From CAYUUR01 sp052034685 (GTDB taxonomy: Bacteria > Patescibacteriota > Saccharimonadia > Saccharimonadales > CAYUUR01), in assembly GCA_052034685.1 (NCBI GenBank), contig JBPOIH010000001.1:1-32174 (forward strand): a stretch of 32,174 nt of DNA, written 5' to 3'. The position numbers were made by a program, and so were the translations under genes. Below are positions 16,347 through 23,059 of the stretch, piece after piece (positions within the stretch are counted from its first letter, which is position 1; every line of letters begins with the position of its first letter). The notes below the pieces were generated by a model. The model saw nothing but the letters and a program-made list of their open reading frames with translations. It searched no databases and had not been told where the DNA came from.

Positions 16347-16598
16347 TTATGTCAGCTTGGAGACAATAATCCAGATGAGCACAGCCAGCCCGAGTGCCCG
16401 CCTAAAGACGTTCACACCAGAGAACAACTCCAGCCATCCCCACGTAAACAGTGCGCCAAAGGCGATTAAGGCAGCGACAAAGTTAAGCTGACCATACGGC
16501 AGTATCTTTGCGAGCAAACTCGCCAATAATCCGACAATCAGTGGCAAGTTTGGCGCCTGAAACAACACAAACTTTTGTTTAGGTGGATCGGTGTCCAT
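16347..16598 (-). CDS. Small membrane protein (83 aa)
   Basis: Product of 83 residues with two or three hydrophobic segments (about 18-34, 38-58 and 64-81) after a short polar N-terminus MDTDPPKQKF. No family recognised. TATACT lies 6 nt before the ATG with no clear -35 box, so expression may be leaderless or as part of the histidine phosphatase transcript, whose stop is 14 nt upstream. Confidence 0.62.
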   Translation of the reverse strand: MDTDPPKQKFVLFQAPNLPLIVGLLASLLAKILPYGQLNFVAALIAFGALFTWGWLELFSGVNVFRRALGLAVLIWIIVSKLT

Positions 16599-16612
16599 GT
16601 GAGAAGTATACG

Positions 16613-17143
16613 CTACTCAGTTGGTGTCAGCATGCCAAGTTCGTATGGAATGGCACCGGCGTATTCAACATGGGGGCTGAGCATTTGTGCACCTCTGACT
16701 TGCTTCATGATTTCACTATGCCCTACAAAAACAATTGATTTTTGATAGTCGTGTATCGTGGCGAGCGCTCTACATGCCTCTAGCGTAATACGTCCAAGCT
16801 CGTTGTCGATGCCACCTTCTGCGTATTTTTCTGGTCGCATGCTAAGACGAAAATAGTCCTCGCTGACAAATACTGGTAGCTCCTCCCCTGCGATAATTCG
16901 GGCAGTTTCTTGAGCACGTAAACGTGCACTTGCTATGACGATTGAAGGCACGCTCAAGCCTTGGCGTCGCAAGGCAGACGCCCGTAGCCATGCGCTATCT
17001 TCGCCAAAGTTAGTCAGATGATCGCCGCGCATGTCGTCTGACTCGGCATGTCGCACCAGCCAGATATTCTTGCCTTTTAGGGCATTAATTTCAGCCGAAA
17101 CTGGCTCGGAGTGGTTCTTAGATGTACGATTCCAAAATGCCAT
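16613..17143 (-). CDS. Histidine phosphatase superfamily protein
   Basis: Product of 176 residues from the ATG at 17141-17143; the open frame extends to 17362 but overlaps the preceding gene and the promoter. IWLVRHAES carries the catalytic His phosphorylated in this family, SARLRAQETA the second conserved Arg region, and FVGHSEIM the second His. These are the marks of the phosphoglycerate-mutase-like/SixA branch, but the substrate is unknown. A mutase role is unlikely given its small size. It has its own promoter 9 nt before the ATG. Confidence 0.85.
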   Translation of the reverse strand: MAFWNRTSKNHSEPVSAEINALKGKNIWLVRHAESDDMRGDHLTNFGEDSAWLRASALRRQGLSVPSIVIASARLRAQETARIIAGEELPVFVSEDYFRLSMRPEKYAEGGIDNELGRITLEACRALATIHDYQKSIVFVGHSEIMKQVRGAQMLSPHVEYAGAIPYELGMLTPTE

Positions 17144-17152
17144 AATTATCCT

Positions 17153-17180
17153 ATTATACACTTTTATTGTAAATATGCAA
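17153..17180 (-). promoter_or_regulatory. Promoter of the histidine phosphatase gene
   Basis: TTGCAT (17175-17180), 16-nt spacer, TATAAT (17153-17158), then 9 nt to the ATG. AGGA lies in those 9 nt but would be partly upstream of the expected transcript start. Confidence 0.6.
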
Positions 17181-17204
17181 TATATGCTTGTGCTTTTATG
17201 ACGC

Positions 17205-17495
17205 TTAGTTGAGGTTTGGGTCGGCTTTAGGCCCAGCCGGCTCCCAGTTTGCTCCCCACTTAGAGAAGCCGTGGATCTTACCTGCGCGAGTGCTATGACC
17301 TGGCTCAGCACTGCGTGGACGCTCACTACTGTACTCAATCTCGCCCATATATGTCTCATCACCTATTTGACCAATGATGTGCGTATGTCCTTCTACGTAT
17401 GTGCCATCACGCCTCACCTCAACAGCATCTACATGCAATTCTGACTCAATAAAAAAGCCATCAGTGGTTCCATTACGTGGTTCAAACTCATTCAT
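17205..17495 (-). CDS. Hypothetical protein (96 aa)
   Basis: Product of 96 residues, acidic and soluble, not recognised. Short alternating stretches such as GFFIESELHVDAVEV and THIIGQIGDETYMGEIEY suggest a small beta-structure, followed by a basic, Pro/Gly-rich, probably unfolded tail. The gene has its own promoter and its ATG directly follows it. Confidence 0.62.
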   Translation of the reverse strand: MNEFEPRNGTTDGFFIESELHVDAVEVRRDGTYVEGHTHIIGQIGDETYMGEIEYSSERPRSAEPGHSTRAGKIHGFSKWGANWEPAGPKADPNLN

Positions 17496-17503
17496 AAAAC
17501 GAT

Positions 17504-17531
17504 ATTATACTACTTTTTATACTTGTTTCAA
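17504..17531 (-). promoter_or_regulatory. Promoter with a leaderless start
   Basis: TTGAAA (17526-17531), 16-nt spacer, TATAAT (17504-17509), then 8 nt to the ATG of the 96-residue gene. Confidence 0.62.
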
Positions 17532-17606
17532 CAAGCAGGCCGGTCCGACTTAATCTCAAAGCTCGAGAATTCTTTACATCAGTATCATTCTGACTACGCA
17601 AAATTA

Positions 17607-17648
17607 TCGATTGGCTCAGGGTCATTCGACTAGAGCCGTAGCTTTTTT
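17607..17648 (+). terminator. Terminator-like hairpin without an obvious gene
   Basis: On the plus strand GGCTC and GAGCC enclose a smaller GTC-ATTC-GAC hairpin and are followed by GTAGC and six T residues. No plus-strand gene precedes it, so it could end an unrecognised small RNA or be chance. The rest of 17496-17710 holds only the promoter above. Confidence 0.3.
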
Positions 17649-17710
17649 ATAACAAAACTCGCCTTGGTCACACATGTACGGTTTACCATGAGCGAGCAAA
17701 GCGAGTCAAA

Positions 17711-18111
17711 TGGTGGAGCTGCCGGAGAACCGCCCTCCGGGTCCGCAAGTTTATCTTTGTTAGTCGTCTACAGGTATAGTCTGTTTAGTGTCTTAGGCGC
17801 GTGTCTGGAAGCAGACAAAATAACACGTGCAGCAGCTCGTAAATCTTAAGAACAATTACGAGTCATCACTGTTCAGCAACCCTGGAAAATAGCGCATCGT
17901 ATAGCTACCAAGGTATCGCTATAGATACGGCTGTCTAACTAATTAGGCAGCGAGTGCTAGACGATTGCCGAGAACTCGGTCAACCGCGTCGCTAATAGAA
18001 GTTTTTGCATCTATTGTGATTGTCTATTTGAGACTCCTAAGAGCCTCTCGCTGACAAGCGACCTGCTGATCTAACTGATAAAGTCCTACGTCGAGCTTAA
18101 AATTCAGCCCC
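17711..18111 (-). ncRNA. ssrA: Transfer-messenger RNA (tmRNA)
   Basis: The 401-nt gene begins GGGGCTGAATTTTAAGC followed by TCGAC, the conserved tmRNA D-loop segment, and ends CAGCTCCACCA. The first seven bases GGGGCTG pair with CAGCTCC (one G-U), forming the tRNA-like acceptor with an encoded CCA. Inside is a tag frame at 17943-18008 from a GCA resume codon to TAA. Its peptide starts AKTSISDAV and ends RLALAA, the degradation-tag ending. With SmpB, tmRNA rescues stalled ribosomes and marks the product for proteolysis. The tag has 21 residues (usually about 8-15). The T-arm is odd: a 6-bp CCGGAG/CTCCGG stem with loop GGCGGTT, lacking TTCRA. Confidence 0.92.
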
Positions 18112-18139
18112 ATAACGTTTCCACAAAAGTGGTGAACAT

Positions 18140-18168
18140 ATTATACCATAAGCAAAGCGATTTTTTAA
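18140..18168 (-). promoter_or_regulatory. tmRNA promoter
   Basis: TATAAT (18140-18145) is preceded by TGG, an extended -10, and by TTAAAA (18163-18168) 17 nt further up. It lies 28 nt before the mature 5' end. The intervening leader contains CCAC/GTGG flanking TTTT, a small hairpin that would be removed by RNase P. Confidence 0.6.
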
Positions 18169-18199
18169 CAGATGTACCGACGGAGTAGATTTCCACAGT

Positions 18200-18228
18200 T
18201 TGAAAGTACAAGCTATTTCTGGTATAAG
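18200..18228 (+). promoter_or_regulatory. Promoter of the 185-residue gene
   Basis: TTGAAA (18200-18205), 17-nt spacer, TATAAG (18223-18228), then 9 nt to the ATG at 18238, with no ribosome binding site. Confidence 0.6.
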
Positions 18229-18237
18229 ATAGTTATC

Positions 18238-18795
18238 ATGGCTGAGCAGTATCATTATCAAAACGTAACCCATCCTGATTTTACTGCTCGTGAAAACAAA
18301 TACCAGTTTGAAGCAGCAGTAGGTCAACTGGCCGAGGTCAAGCAATTTCCTACTTGGCGAAGATTTGACAATACTACCGATCACACACGGCTCTTTGGGT
18401 TTGAACCCTTCCAGGATGCGTTGCTAATTTGGGAAGGCATCGCCCGGACCAGCAAAATTACTCAAGCATATTTTAGTCATTTTGAGCAACGTTCACAAAC
18501 AAGTGCTAATCCCACCGAGCAAACTCGATCATTTGCTGTTGCCCACGCCGCCGGAATGATCGTTCCTGTTCGTTCAAATCTTGGACATAACCCCGATATT
18601 ATTCTTGGCAAACTCAACGAGACCGCTAGTTATGTTAGCTTGCTATCTGATAGCACCGTGACAGTTGGCCGCTGCGAAGAGGGCGAACTTGTCCCTGTTA
18701 ACGGTTTTGATATGACGCATGCAAAGATTGCTGTGCAAGCACAGCTTGAGCTCCGGGCTGTCGGCTTTGATATCGTACAGCCAGCAGGTTACTAG
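18238..18795 (+). CDS. Hypothetical protein (185 aa)
   Basis: No family recognised. The ATG at 18238 (MAEQYHYQNVTHPDF) is preferred over an upstream in-frame ATG at 18172 because a promoter lies between them. The product is soluble, with a His/Phe-rich centre (TRLFGFEPFQDALLIWEGI) and a C-terminal alternating hydrophobic part (YVSLLSDSTVTVGRC, ELRAVGFDIVQPAG). The stop codon overlaps that of the convergent MFS gene by 4 nt. Confidence 0.68.
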   Translation: MAEQYHYQNVTHPDFTARENKYQFEAAVGQLAEVKQFPTWRRFDNTTDHTRLFGFEPFQDALLIWEGIARTSKITQAYFSHFEQRSQTSANPTEQTRSFAVAHAAGMIVPVRSNLGHNPDIILGKLNETASYVSLLSDSTVTVGRCEEGELVPVNGFDMTHAKIAVQAQLELRAVGFDIVQPAGY

Positions 18796-20084
18796 ATTGA
18801 TTCGTGCAGCTGATGCTTGGCAGGTTTATATAGAATCCAGAACAATACCCCTGCGCTCACCATCACGCTCGCGCCAATGATGACCGGCATGCTAACTCCA
18901 ATTGTCGCCAGATAACCACTAATAATTGCCGGTAACGCTTGAGCCATTGCCTGAACTGATGCATTGATGCCGAGGACTTCCCCTTGTATCTCATCGCCGA
19001 CCGATTTACTGACCAGAGCAGTATTGTTGGCTATCGTCAGGCCGTTAAAGATTGCAAACAGTGGAGTAAAGAGTAACAGCTCTTTTGTTGTATCCGCAAA
19101 AAGCATCGTCAAAAGCGCAATACCCGTCATGGCCATACTAATACGCACTACCTGGTAGTTTTTGAATCGCTTTGCGGCCCAAGGTGTCACAGTAACCTGC
19201 GCGATCGCTATCCAGATACCGATATAAGCAAAGTAATCACCGACGTTATTCTGCGTAAAGCCAAGTTTGTTAATAAGAAAGACCTGGAAGAACGTCGTAA
19301 AGAATGTAAAGCCAGCAAAGTATAGGAACACCGACGGGAAGATAACGCGCAGACCTGGATAGGTAACTGCTTTTACGATATTGTGCATAGACTGGTTCAA
19401 CTTGAGCTTCAGATGCTTCTGAATATTTTTGTTTGTTTCGGGTAAGAGCAGTAGAATCATAAACACGTTAATTACGCTCAATATAGCCGTGAACCAGAAT
19501 GGCGTTGCAGCGCTGAACCATGATGGCGTCGTAAATAATCCAAAGAATTCAATACCTGGGCTAGCAAGCTTTGCCCCAATGTACGGCCCCAGTACAAAAC
19601 CCATACCAAACGTTGCACCAATCATCCCAAAACGTTTGGTACGATCTTTGAGTGGAGTAATATCTGCGACGACTGCCTGAGCCACGCTAATATTACCCCC
19701 GGTAATTCCATCAAGCGCACGTGATGCAAACAGCAGCGGTATATTCTTGGTCATAATGCCGATTGCAAAGAGGATGTAACCGATTGCCGTACCAGATAGG
19801 CTAACTGCCAGTACTTTTTTGCGACCAAATCTATCAGATAATTGCCCTAGGATTGGAGTGGCAAAAAACTGCATTAGCGGATAGATTGCTGTCAGCCAGC
19901 CAAGCAGAATCAGACCTTGGTTATAACTCCAGCCAGCTGGTAGTAGATACTCCGTGGAGCGTGGATCAGCCAGTAACAGTGGAATGACCGGGATAAGGAT
20001 TCCCACGCCCAGCACATCGAGAAAGATAGTGAAGAATACGGCTGGTAAAGCGCGGTTAGTCTTAGGTTTTTGCTGCGATTTCAA
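18792..20084 (-). CDS. MFS drug-efflux-type transporter (DHA1/TetA-like)
   Basis: Product of 430 residues with about 12 hydrophobic segments. FLDVLGVGILIPVIPLLL matches the first helix of TetA-type exporters, and GQLSDRFGRKKVL is MFS motif A in the loop between helices 2 and 3. MGFVLGPYIGAKL is the antiporter motif C region. It probably exports a toxic compound by proton exchange; the substrate is unknown. Translation starts at TTG (20082-20084) with GAAAGG 6 nt before it. The gene follows marR by 17 nt, so it is almost certainly in a MarR-controlled operon. Confidence 0.9.
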   Translation of the reverse strand: MKSQQKPKTNRALPAVFFTIFLDVLGVGILIPVIPLLLADPRSTEYLLPAGWSYNQGLILLGWLTAIYPLMQFFATPILGQLSDRFGRKKVLAVSLSGTAIGYILFAIGIMTKNIPLLFASRALDGITGGNISVAQAVVADITPLKDRTKRFGMIGATFGMGFVLGPYIGAKLASPGIEFFGLFTTPSWFSAATPFWFTAILSVINVFMILLLLPETNKNIQKHLKLKLNQSMHNIVKAVTYPGLRVIFPSVFLYFAGFTFFTTFFQVFLINKLGFTQNNVGDYFAYIGIWIAIAQVTVTPWAAKRFKNYQVVRISMAMTGIALLTMLFADTTKELLLFTPLFAIFNGLTIANNTALVSKSVGDEIQGEVLGINASVQAMAQALPAIISGYLATIGVSMPVIIGASVMVSAGVLFWILYKPAKHQLHESI

Positions 20085-20101
20085 TTGAAGCCTTTCTATG
20101 C

Positions 20102-20548
20102 TTAATGACAGGTAATGCTGCTATCGTTGCATGTAATGTTATGCATTTTTTGTAAGGTTGCTTGTAGCGCTTGCTGTTCGCTTTGGGTTAGTTGAGCAAA
20201 CATCGGTTGATAGTGTCCGTTCAGGACTGTCATAGCCTGACTTGAATACCGTTCGCCTTTTGGTGTCAGAGTTGTGATGTGTTCACGCTTGTTTTCTGGC
20301 CGAACAGTTGTAGTTAACAGCCCTTGCTCATGCATCAGCTTTACTTGGCGACTAACGCTGGCTTCTGTTTGACCCAGCATTGCAGCGATCTGCTTTTGTC
20401 GTAAATAGGGGGTCGCCTCTACTACGCGCAGTATCTTGAACTGCGAGAAGCCGATACCGAGCACGTCTTGTAGTAACTGATCCGATTGACGCATCAGCGA
20501 AAACGCAAGGTGATGAAGCAAAAACCCAATGTTATCTGAAGGATGCAT
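20102..20548 (-). CDS. MarR-family transcriptional regulator
   Basis: Product of 148 residues. The winged-helix segment LRQKQIAAMLGQTEASVSRQ (recognition helix) followed by LLTTTVRPENKREHITTLTP (wing), both given in part, is typical of MarR, with dimer helices at either end. Such proteins repress an adjacent exporter gene and themselves until a small ligand binds. The transporter follows immediately. AAAGGA precedes the ATG. An imperfect palindrome overlaps the -35 box upstream, consistent with autoregulation. Confidence 0.92.
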   Translation of the reverse strand: MHPSDNIGFLLHHLAFSLMRQSDQLLQDVLGIGFSQFKILRVVEATPYLRQKQIAAMLGQTEASVSRQVKLMHEQGLLTTTVRPENKREHITTLTPKGERYSSQAMTVLNGHYQPMFAQLTQSEQQALQATLQKMHNITCNDSSITCH

Positions 20549-20566
20549 GCATGTCCTTTCAAAGAC

Positions 20567-20598
20567 ATAATATCGTAGGCAAACTTAACACGTCAAGT
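20567..20598 (-). promoter_or_regulatory. marR promoter with overlapping palindromic operator
   Basis: TTGACG (20591-20596), 18-nt spacer, TATTAT (20567-20572). ACTTGACGTGTTAAGT (20583-20598) is symmetric at six of eight positions and covers the -35 box, a suitable site for a MarR dimer. Confidence 0.55.
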
Positions 20599-20599
20599 A

Positions 20600-21403
20600 T
20601 TAATTGAGGGTGGATCCGTCACTACTCACCACCGCCTCATAGAGACGATGCCAATCTACAAGCGACAACTCTTGCGGGCGAGTTCGAGGATCAATTTTAG
20701 CTTGATCAAGCAGGTCGCTAATTGCTGCCTTCGGCATACGCAGCCCCGCTGAAAGACTATTGTGCAGAGTCTTACGTCGCGCACTAAAACCAGCCTTCAC
20801 GAGGCGGAAGAATGCTGCCGTGTCGACCCCGGGGAACAGAGGCTCCGCTCGTCTAATCAGCTGGATTATCTGAGAATCGACTTTTGGTGGCGGCGTAAAC
20901 AGTCGTGCCGGCACGACTTCTTGCAGCGCAGCAGCAAAGTACCACTGCACACTTACACTGAGGAGTGACATGTCGCCTGGCTCGGCCGCTACCCGCTCGG
21001 CGACTTCTTTTTGTACTAATAGCGCGATAGTGGCAGGTGGATTTGTAGATTCACTCAATACGCGCAGTAATTTGCTCGTCAGATAATACGGGATGTTTGC
21101 TACGACCTTATAATTAGCAGGTAATGATGTAAGGTCAAACTTCAAAATATCACAGTGAGTGACGGTTAAGTTCTCTGCCTTGACGCGCTTCGGCAGTCCC
21201 TTCGCGAGCTTCTCATCAAACTCAACCGCGACTACTCTGCCCGCTTGCGCAACGAGTAGTTCAGTTAAAGTTCCAAGCCCAGGCCCAATCTCAAGCACCG
21301 TGTCTTCTGGCTTAACGTTTGCAGCATTACACATAGCTTGCAATGCAAACTCGTCTGTCAGCCAGTGTTGTCCGAGTGATTTGTTTGTTGCAGGTAGGTC
21401 CAT
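20600..21403 (-). CDS. rsmA: 16S rRNA dimethyladenosine transferase RsmA (KsgA)
   Basis: Product of 267 residues, normal size. KSLGQHWLTD at the N-terminus, VLEIGPGLGTLTELL (SAM-binding motif I), VVAVEFDEKL, NIPYYLTS (catalytic NxPY) and FTPPPKVDSQII are diagnostic. The enzyme dimethylates two adjacent adenines in helix 45 of 16S rRNA late in 30S assembly. It lies 21 nt after the 184-residue membrane protein gene on the same strand. Confidence 0.97.
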   Translation of the reverse strand: MDLPATNKSLGQHWLTDEFALQAMCNAANVKPEDTVLEIGPGLGTLTELLVAQAGRVVAVEFDEKLAKGLPKRVKAENLTVTHCDILKFDLTSLPANYKVVANIPYYLTSKLLRVLSESTNPPATIALLVQKEVAERVAAEPGDMSLLSVSVQWYFAAALQEVVPARLFTPPPKVDSQIIQLIRRAEPLFPGVDTAAFFRLVKAGFSARRKTLHNSLSAGLRMPKAAISDLLDQAKIDPRTRPQELSLVDWHRLYEAVVSSDGSTLN

Positions 21404-21424
21404 ACAGTTAGTGTACGCTATCAG

Positions 21425-21979
21425 CTAGGCTGCGTCGTCATGTTGTGGAGGCAGGCCGTGAGCAATTTGATCGACCACACACGAACCCGAGCGAGGGGGC
21501 TGTACAGTCAGCGTTTTTTGTTTCACCTTTCGCCGGGCAACAGAAACACCCAAGATGCCAGTAGCTAGTGCTACTGATAAACCAAGTGTCGCAAGTCCTG
21601 CCACATGCATATCGGTTTCCTTTTGCTCATGTACTACTTCTAGCGCCAACTGTGCTTCTGCCTGCATTTCGGTCAACGGCGCTAGTTCTTGAGCCTCGAT
21701 TGTTTGCTGTGTCAACACGCCGTCGGTATTAACAAACATATGTGTGACGTCTTTGTCGTCATCTGCATACACTGATTGCAAACTGTTCAAGTCACACGTT
21801 GTTGACACCTCAGCAGACGCGCCAGACGCTGGTGCCTGTGCCAAACACTCCACTGCATCTTCAGCCGGCGCAAGCGTGTTGTTATCGTAATTCCACTCGC
21901 CCAGCATTTGACCAACTTGATAAATGCCAAAAGGCGCAACAGCTGCGCCCGCAAACAAGATTTTTTGTGATGATTCCAT
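21425..21979 (-). CDS. Hypothetical two-span membrane protein (184 aa)
   Basis: Not recognised. A hydrophobic N-terminal segment (about 7-25) and a strong span near 125-147 (ATLGLSVALATGILGVSVA) followed by RRKVKQK enclose an acidic 95-residue region with two cysteines (VECLAQ and TTCDLN). The topology suggests that region lies outside the cell and may contain a disulfide. GGAG lies 6-7 nt before the ATG. Confidence 0.65.
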   Translation of the reverse strand: MESSQKILFAGAAVAPFGIYQVGQMLGEWNYDNNTLAPAEDAVECLAQAPASGASAEVSTTCDLNSLQSVYADDDKDVTHMFVNTDGVLTQQTIEAQELAPLTEMQAEAQLALEVVHEQKETDMHVAGLATLGLSVALATGILGVSVARRKVKQKTLTVQPPRSGSCVVDQIAHGLPPQHDDAA

Positions 21980-22035
21980 GTTGTCTCCTACAGACCACCC
22001 CTTAATAAGCTAAACGCAGTGTACGCTCTCGACGT

Positions 22036-22458
22036 TTAGACGTCTAGTAGATTCAGTCCAACCTCTGCATCCTTGCGTCGAACGAGGGCCGCAGACACTA
22101 TGCTAATCCTAAGTTCACAGGTACCGCCAACCGCGAGGTCTTTAACATGACCACCGACTCCGCTCATATCAGACCGAGCAAAACTACCATGCAAGTGAAT
22201 TGCAGTCTGACCCGCTTCATCGACGGCAATATTGCCCTGCAAGCTCGTTATCTCCATAAGTTCATCGAATCTCTTCCAATGATATTCATGCTTCTCAAGA
22301 TCATAAAAGCCAAGTTCTGCCCATGCTGCCCCGCCTAGACCATTGACCCAGGCTGATGCGATTTGTTCCTTCTGAATAAGTTGATTAAGCTGTTCTATCA
22401 AAAGCTCGCCCTTCTCTAAACGAACGATGTACTGCGTTTTGTCTTTGCGGTATTTCAT
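22036..22458 (-). CDS. PCC/DUF296 domain protein
   Basis: Product of 140 residues from the ATG at 22456-22458 (MKYRKDKTQYIVRLEKGELL); a TTG at 22476 is a less likely start. SAWVNGLGGAAWAELGFYDL, HLHGSFARSDMSGVGGHV and the C-terminal GTCELRISI region are characteristic of the PCC (plant and prokaryote conserved)/DUF296 domain. The histidine pair and HGSF resemble the metal site of bacterial members. These proteins have been linked to DNA binding when fused to AT-hooks; free-standing bacterial forms have no established function. TACAAT 6 nt before the ATG may be a -10 box. Confidence 0.88.
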   Translation of the reverse strand: MKYRKDKTQYIVRLEKGELLIEQLNQLIQKEQIASAWVNGLGGAAWAELGFYDLEKHEYHWKRFDELMEITSLQGNIAVDEAGQTAIHLHGSFARSDMSGVGGHVKDLAVGGTCELRISIVSAALVRRKDAEVGLNLLDV

Positions 22459-22516
22459 AGGCTTATTGTACAGCAATGTGTAGCTTGCATTCGCTTACAA
22501 CTCAAAGACCTTCTTA

Positions 22517-23009
22517 CCAGCTAAAGCTGGCGCCCTTGTTACTTTTGGTCCGCCAAAAGTAACCAAAAACTCCCGGCAGCACAAGTCCTTGACTGAGCTG
22601 TTGCTATTGTTCACAACGGCACGGCCAACTTGTCCGCTTCAGCGGACTTCAAACACGACCGTGCCATTTTGTTGTGAAGCAATACAACATCTCAATCAGG
22701 GCCTTGCACTCTATGCCGGACCCCACGCCCGGACGCTTGTAGCAACAGTGCTATTCTTCAGCTACGGGCGTTCGGGCGGGGGTCACGCTCTGAAACACCG
22801 GTGGCTGGGAGTGCTGGATGGTCGAGTCCAGCTGCAGCCCTGTTTTGGTTTCGTAGCTAGAGAGTTAACCAAAACCGCCCTGCAAGGGCGATGCTGCAGC
22901 GCGACCAGCCAGTGCTTTCAGCATCCGTGTGGCTTCAGCCGCGTGTCTGTTTTTGGCATACCTTTTTGCTGACACAAAAAGGTATGTGGCTCGCCAAGCT
23001 ATGCTTGGC
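22517..23009. repeat. Array of about ten inverted repeats in a gene-free region
   Basis: The 583-nt gap 22477-23059 has no convincing gene. Inverted repeats run nearly end to end: CCAGC/GCTGG 22517-22530; an 11-bp stem 22538-22563 (GTTACTTTTGG); a nested hairpin 22610-22678 with an 8-bp, a 7-bp and an inner 6-bp stem; a long stem 22719-22784 with four paired blocks; 22803-22839 with two stems; 22842-22875 (GTTTTGGTT, 9 bp); 22876-22890 (CGCCCT, 6 bp); 22891-22924 (ATGCTG); 22957-22986, a 12-bp stem (CATACCTTTTTG); 22993-23009, 7 bp (GCCAAGC). Perfect symmetry means I cannot tell which strand acts. It may be a structured RNA, a REP/MITE-like mobile repeat, or recombination DNA. Confidence 0.8.
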
Positions 23010-23059
23010 AGACATGTATGAGTTAATAAAGAATCAGGGAAAGAGCGGGTTGGTGGACG

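Noticed and set aside
17144..17362. 73-residue N-terminal extension of the histidine phosphatase
   Set aside because: It overlaps the previous gene out of frame and contains the gene's own promoter.
17664..17849. Plus-strand 61-residue frame ending with a tmRNA-tag-like stretch ADKITRAAARKS
   Set aside because: It lies antisense to the tmRNA, which has a proper acceptor stem, UCGAC segment and an ALAA-ending tag on the minus strand.
22589..22972. 127-residue plus-strand open frame
   Set aside because: It runs through the inverted-repeat array, has Cys-rich repetitive composition without domain features, no ribosome binding site, and is explained by stem symmetry.
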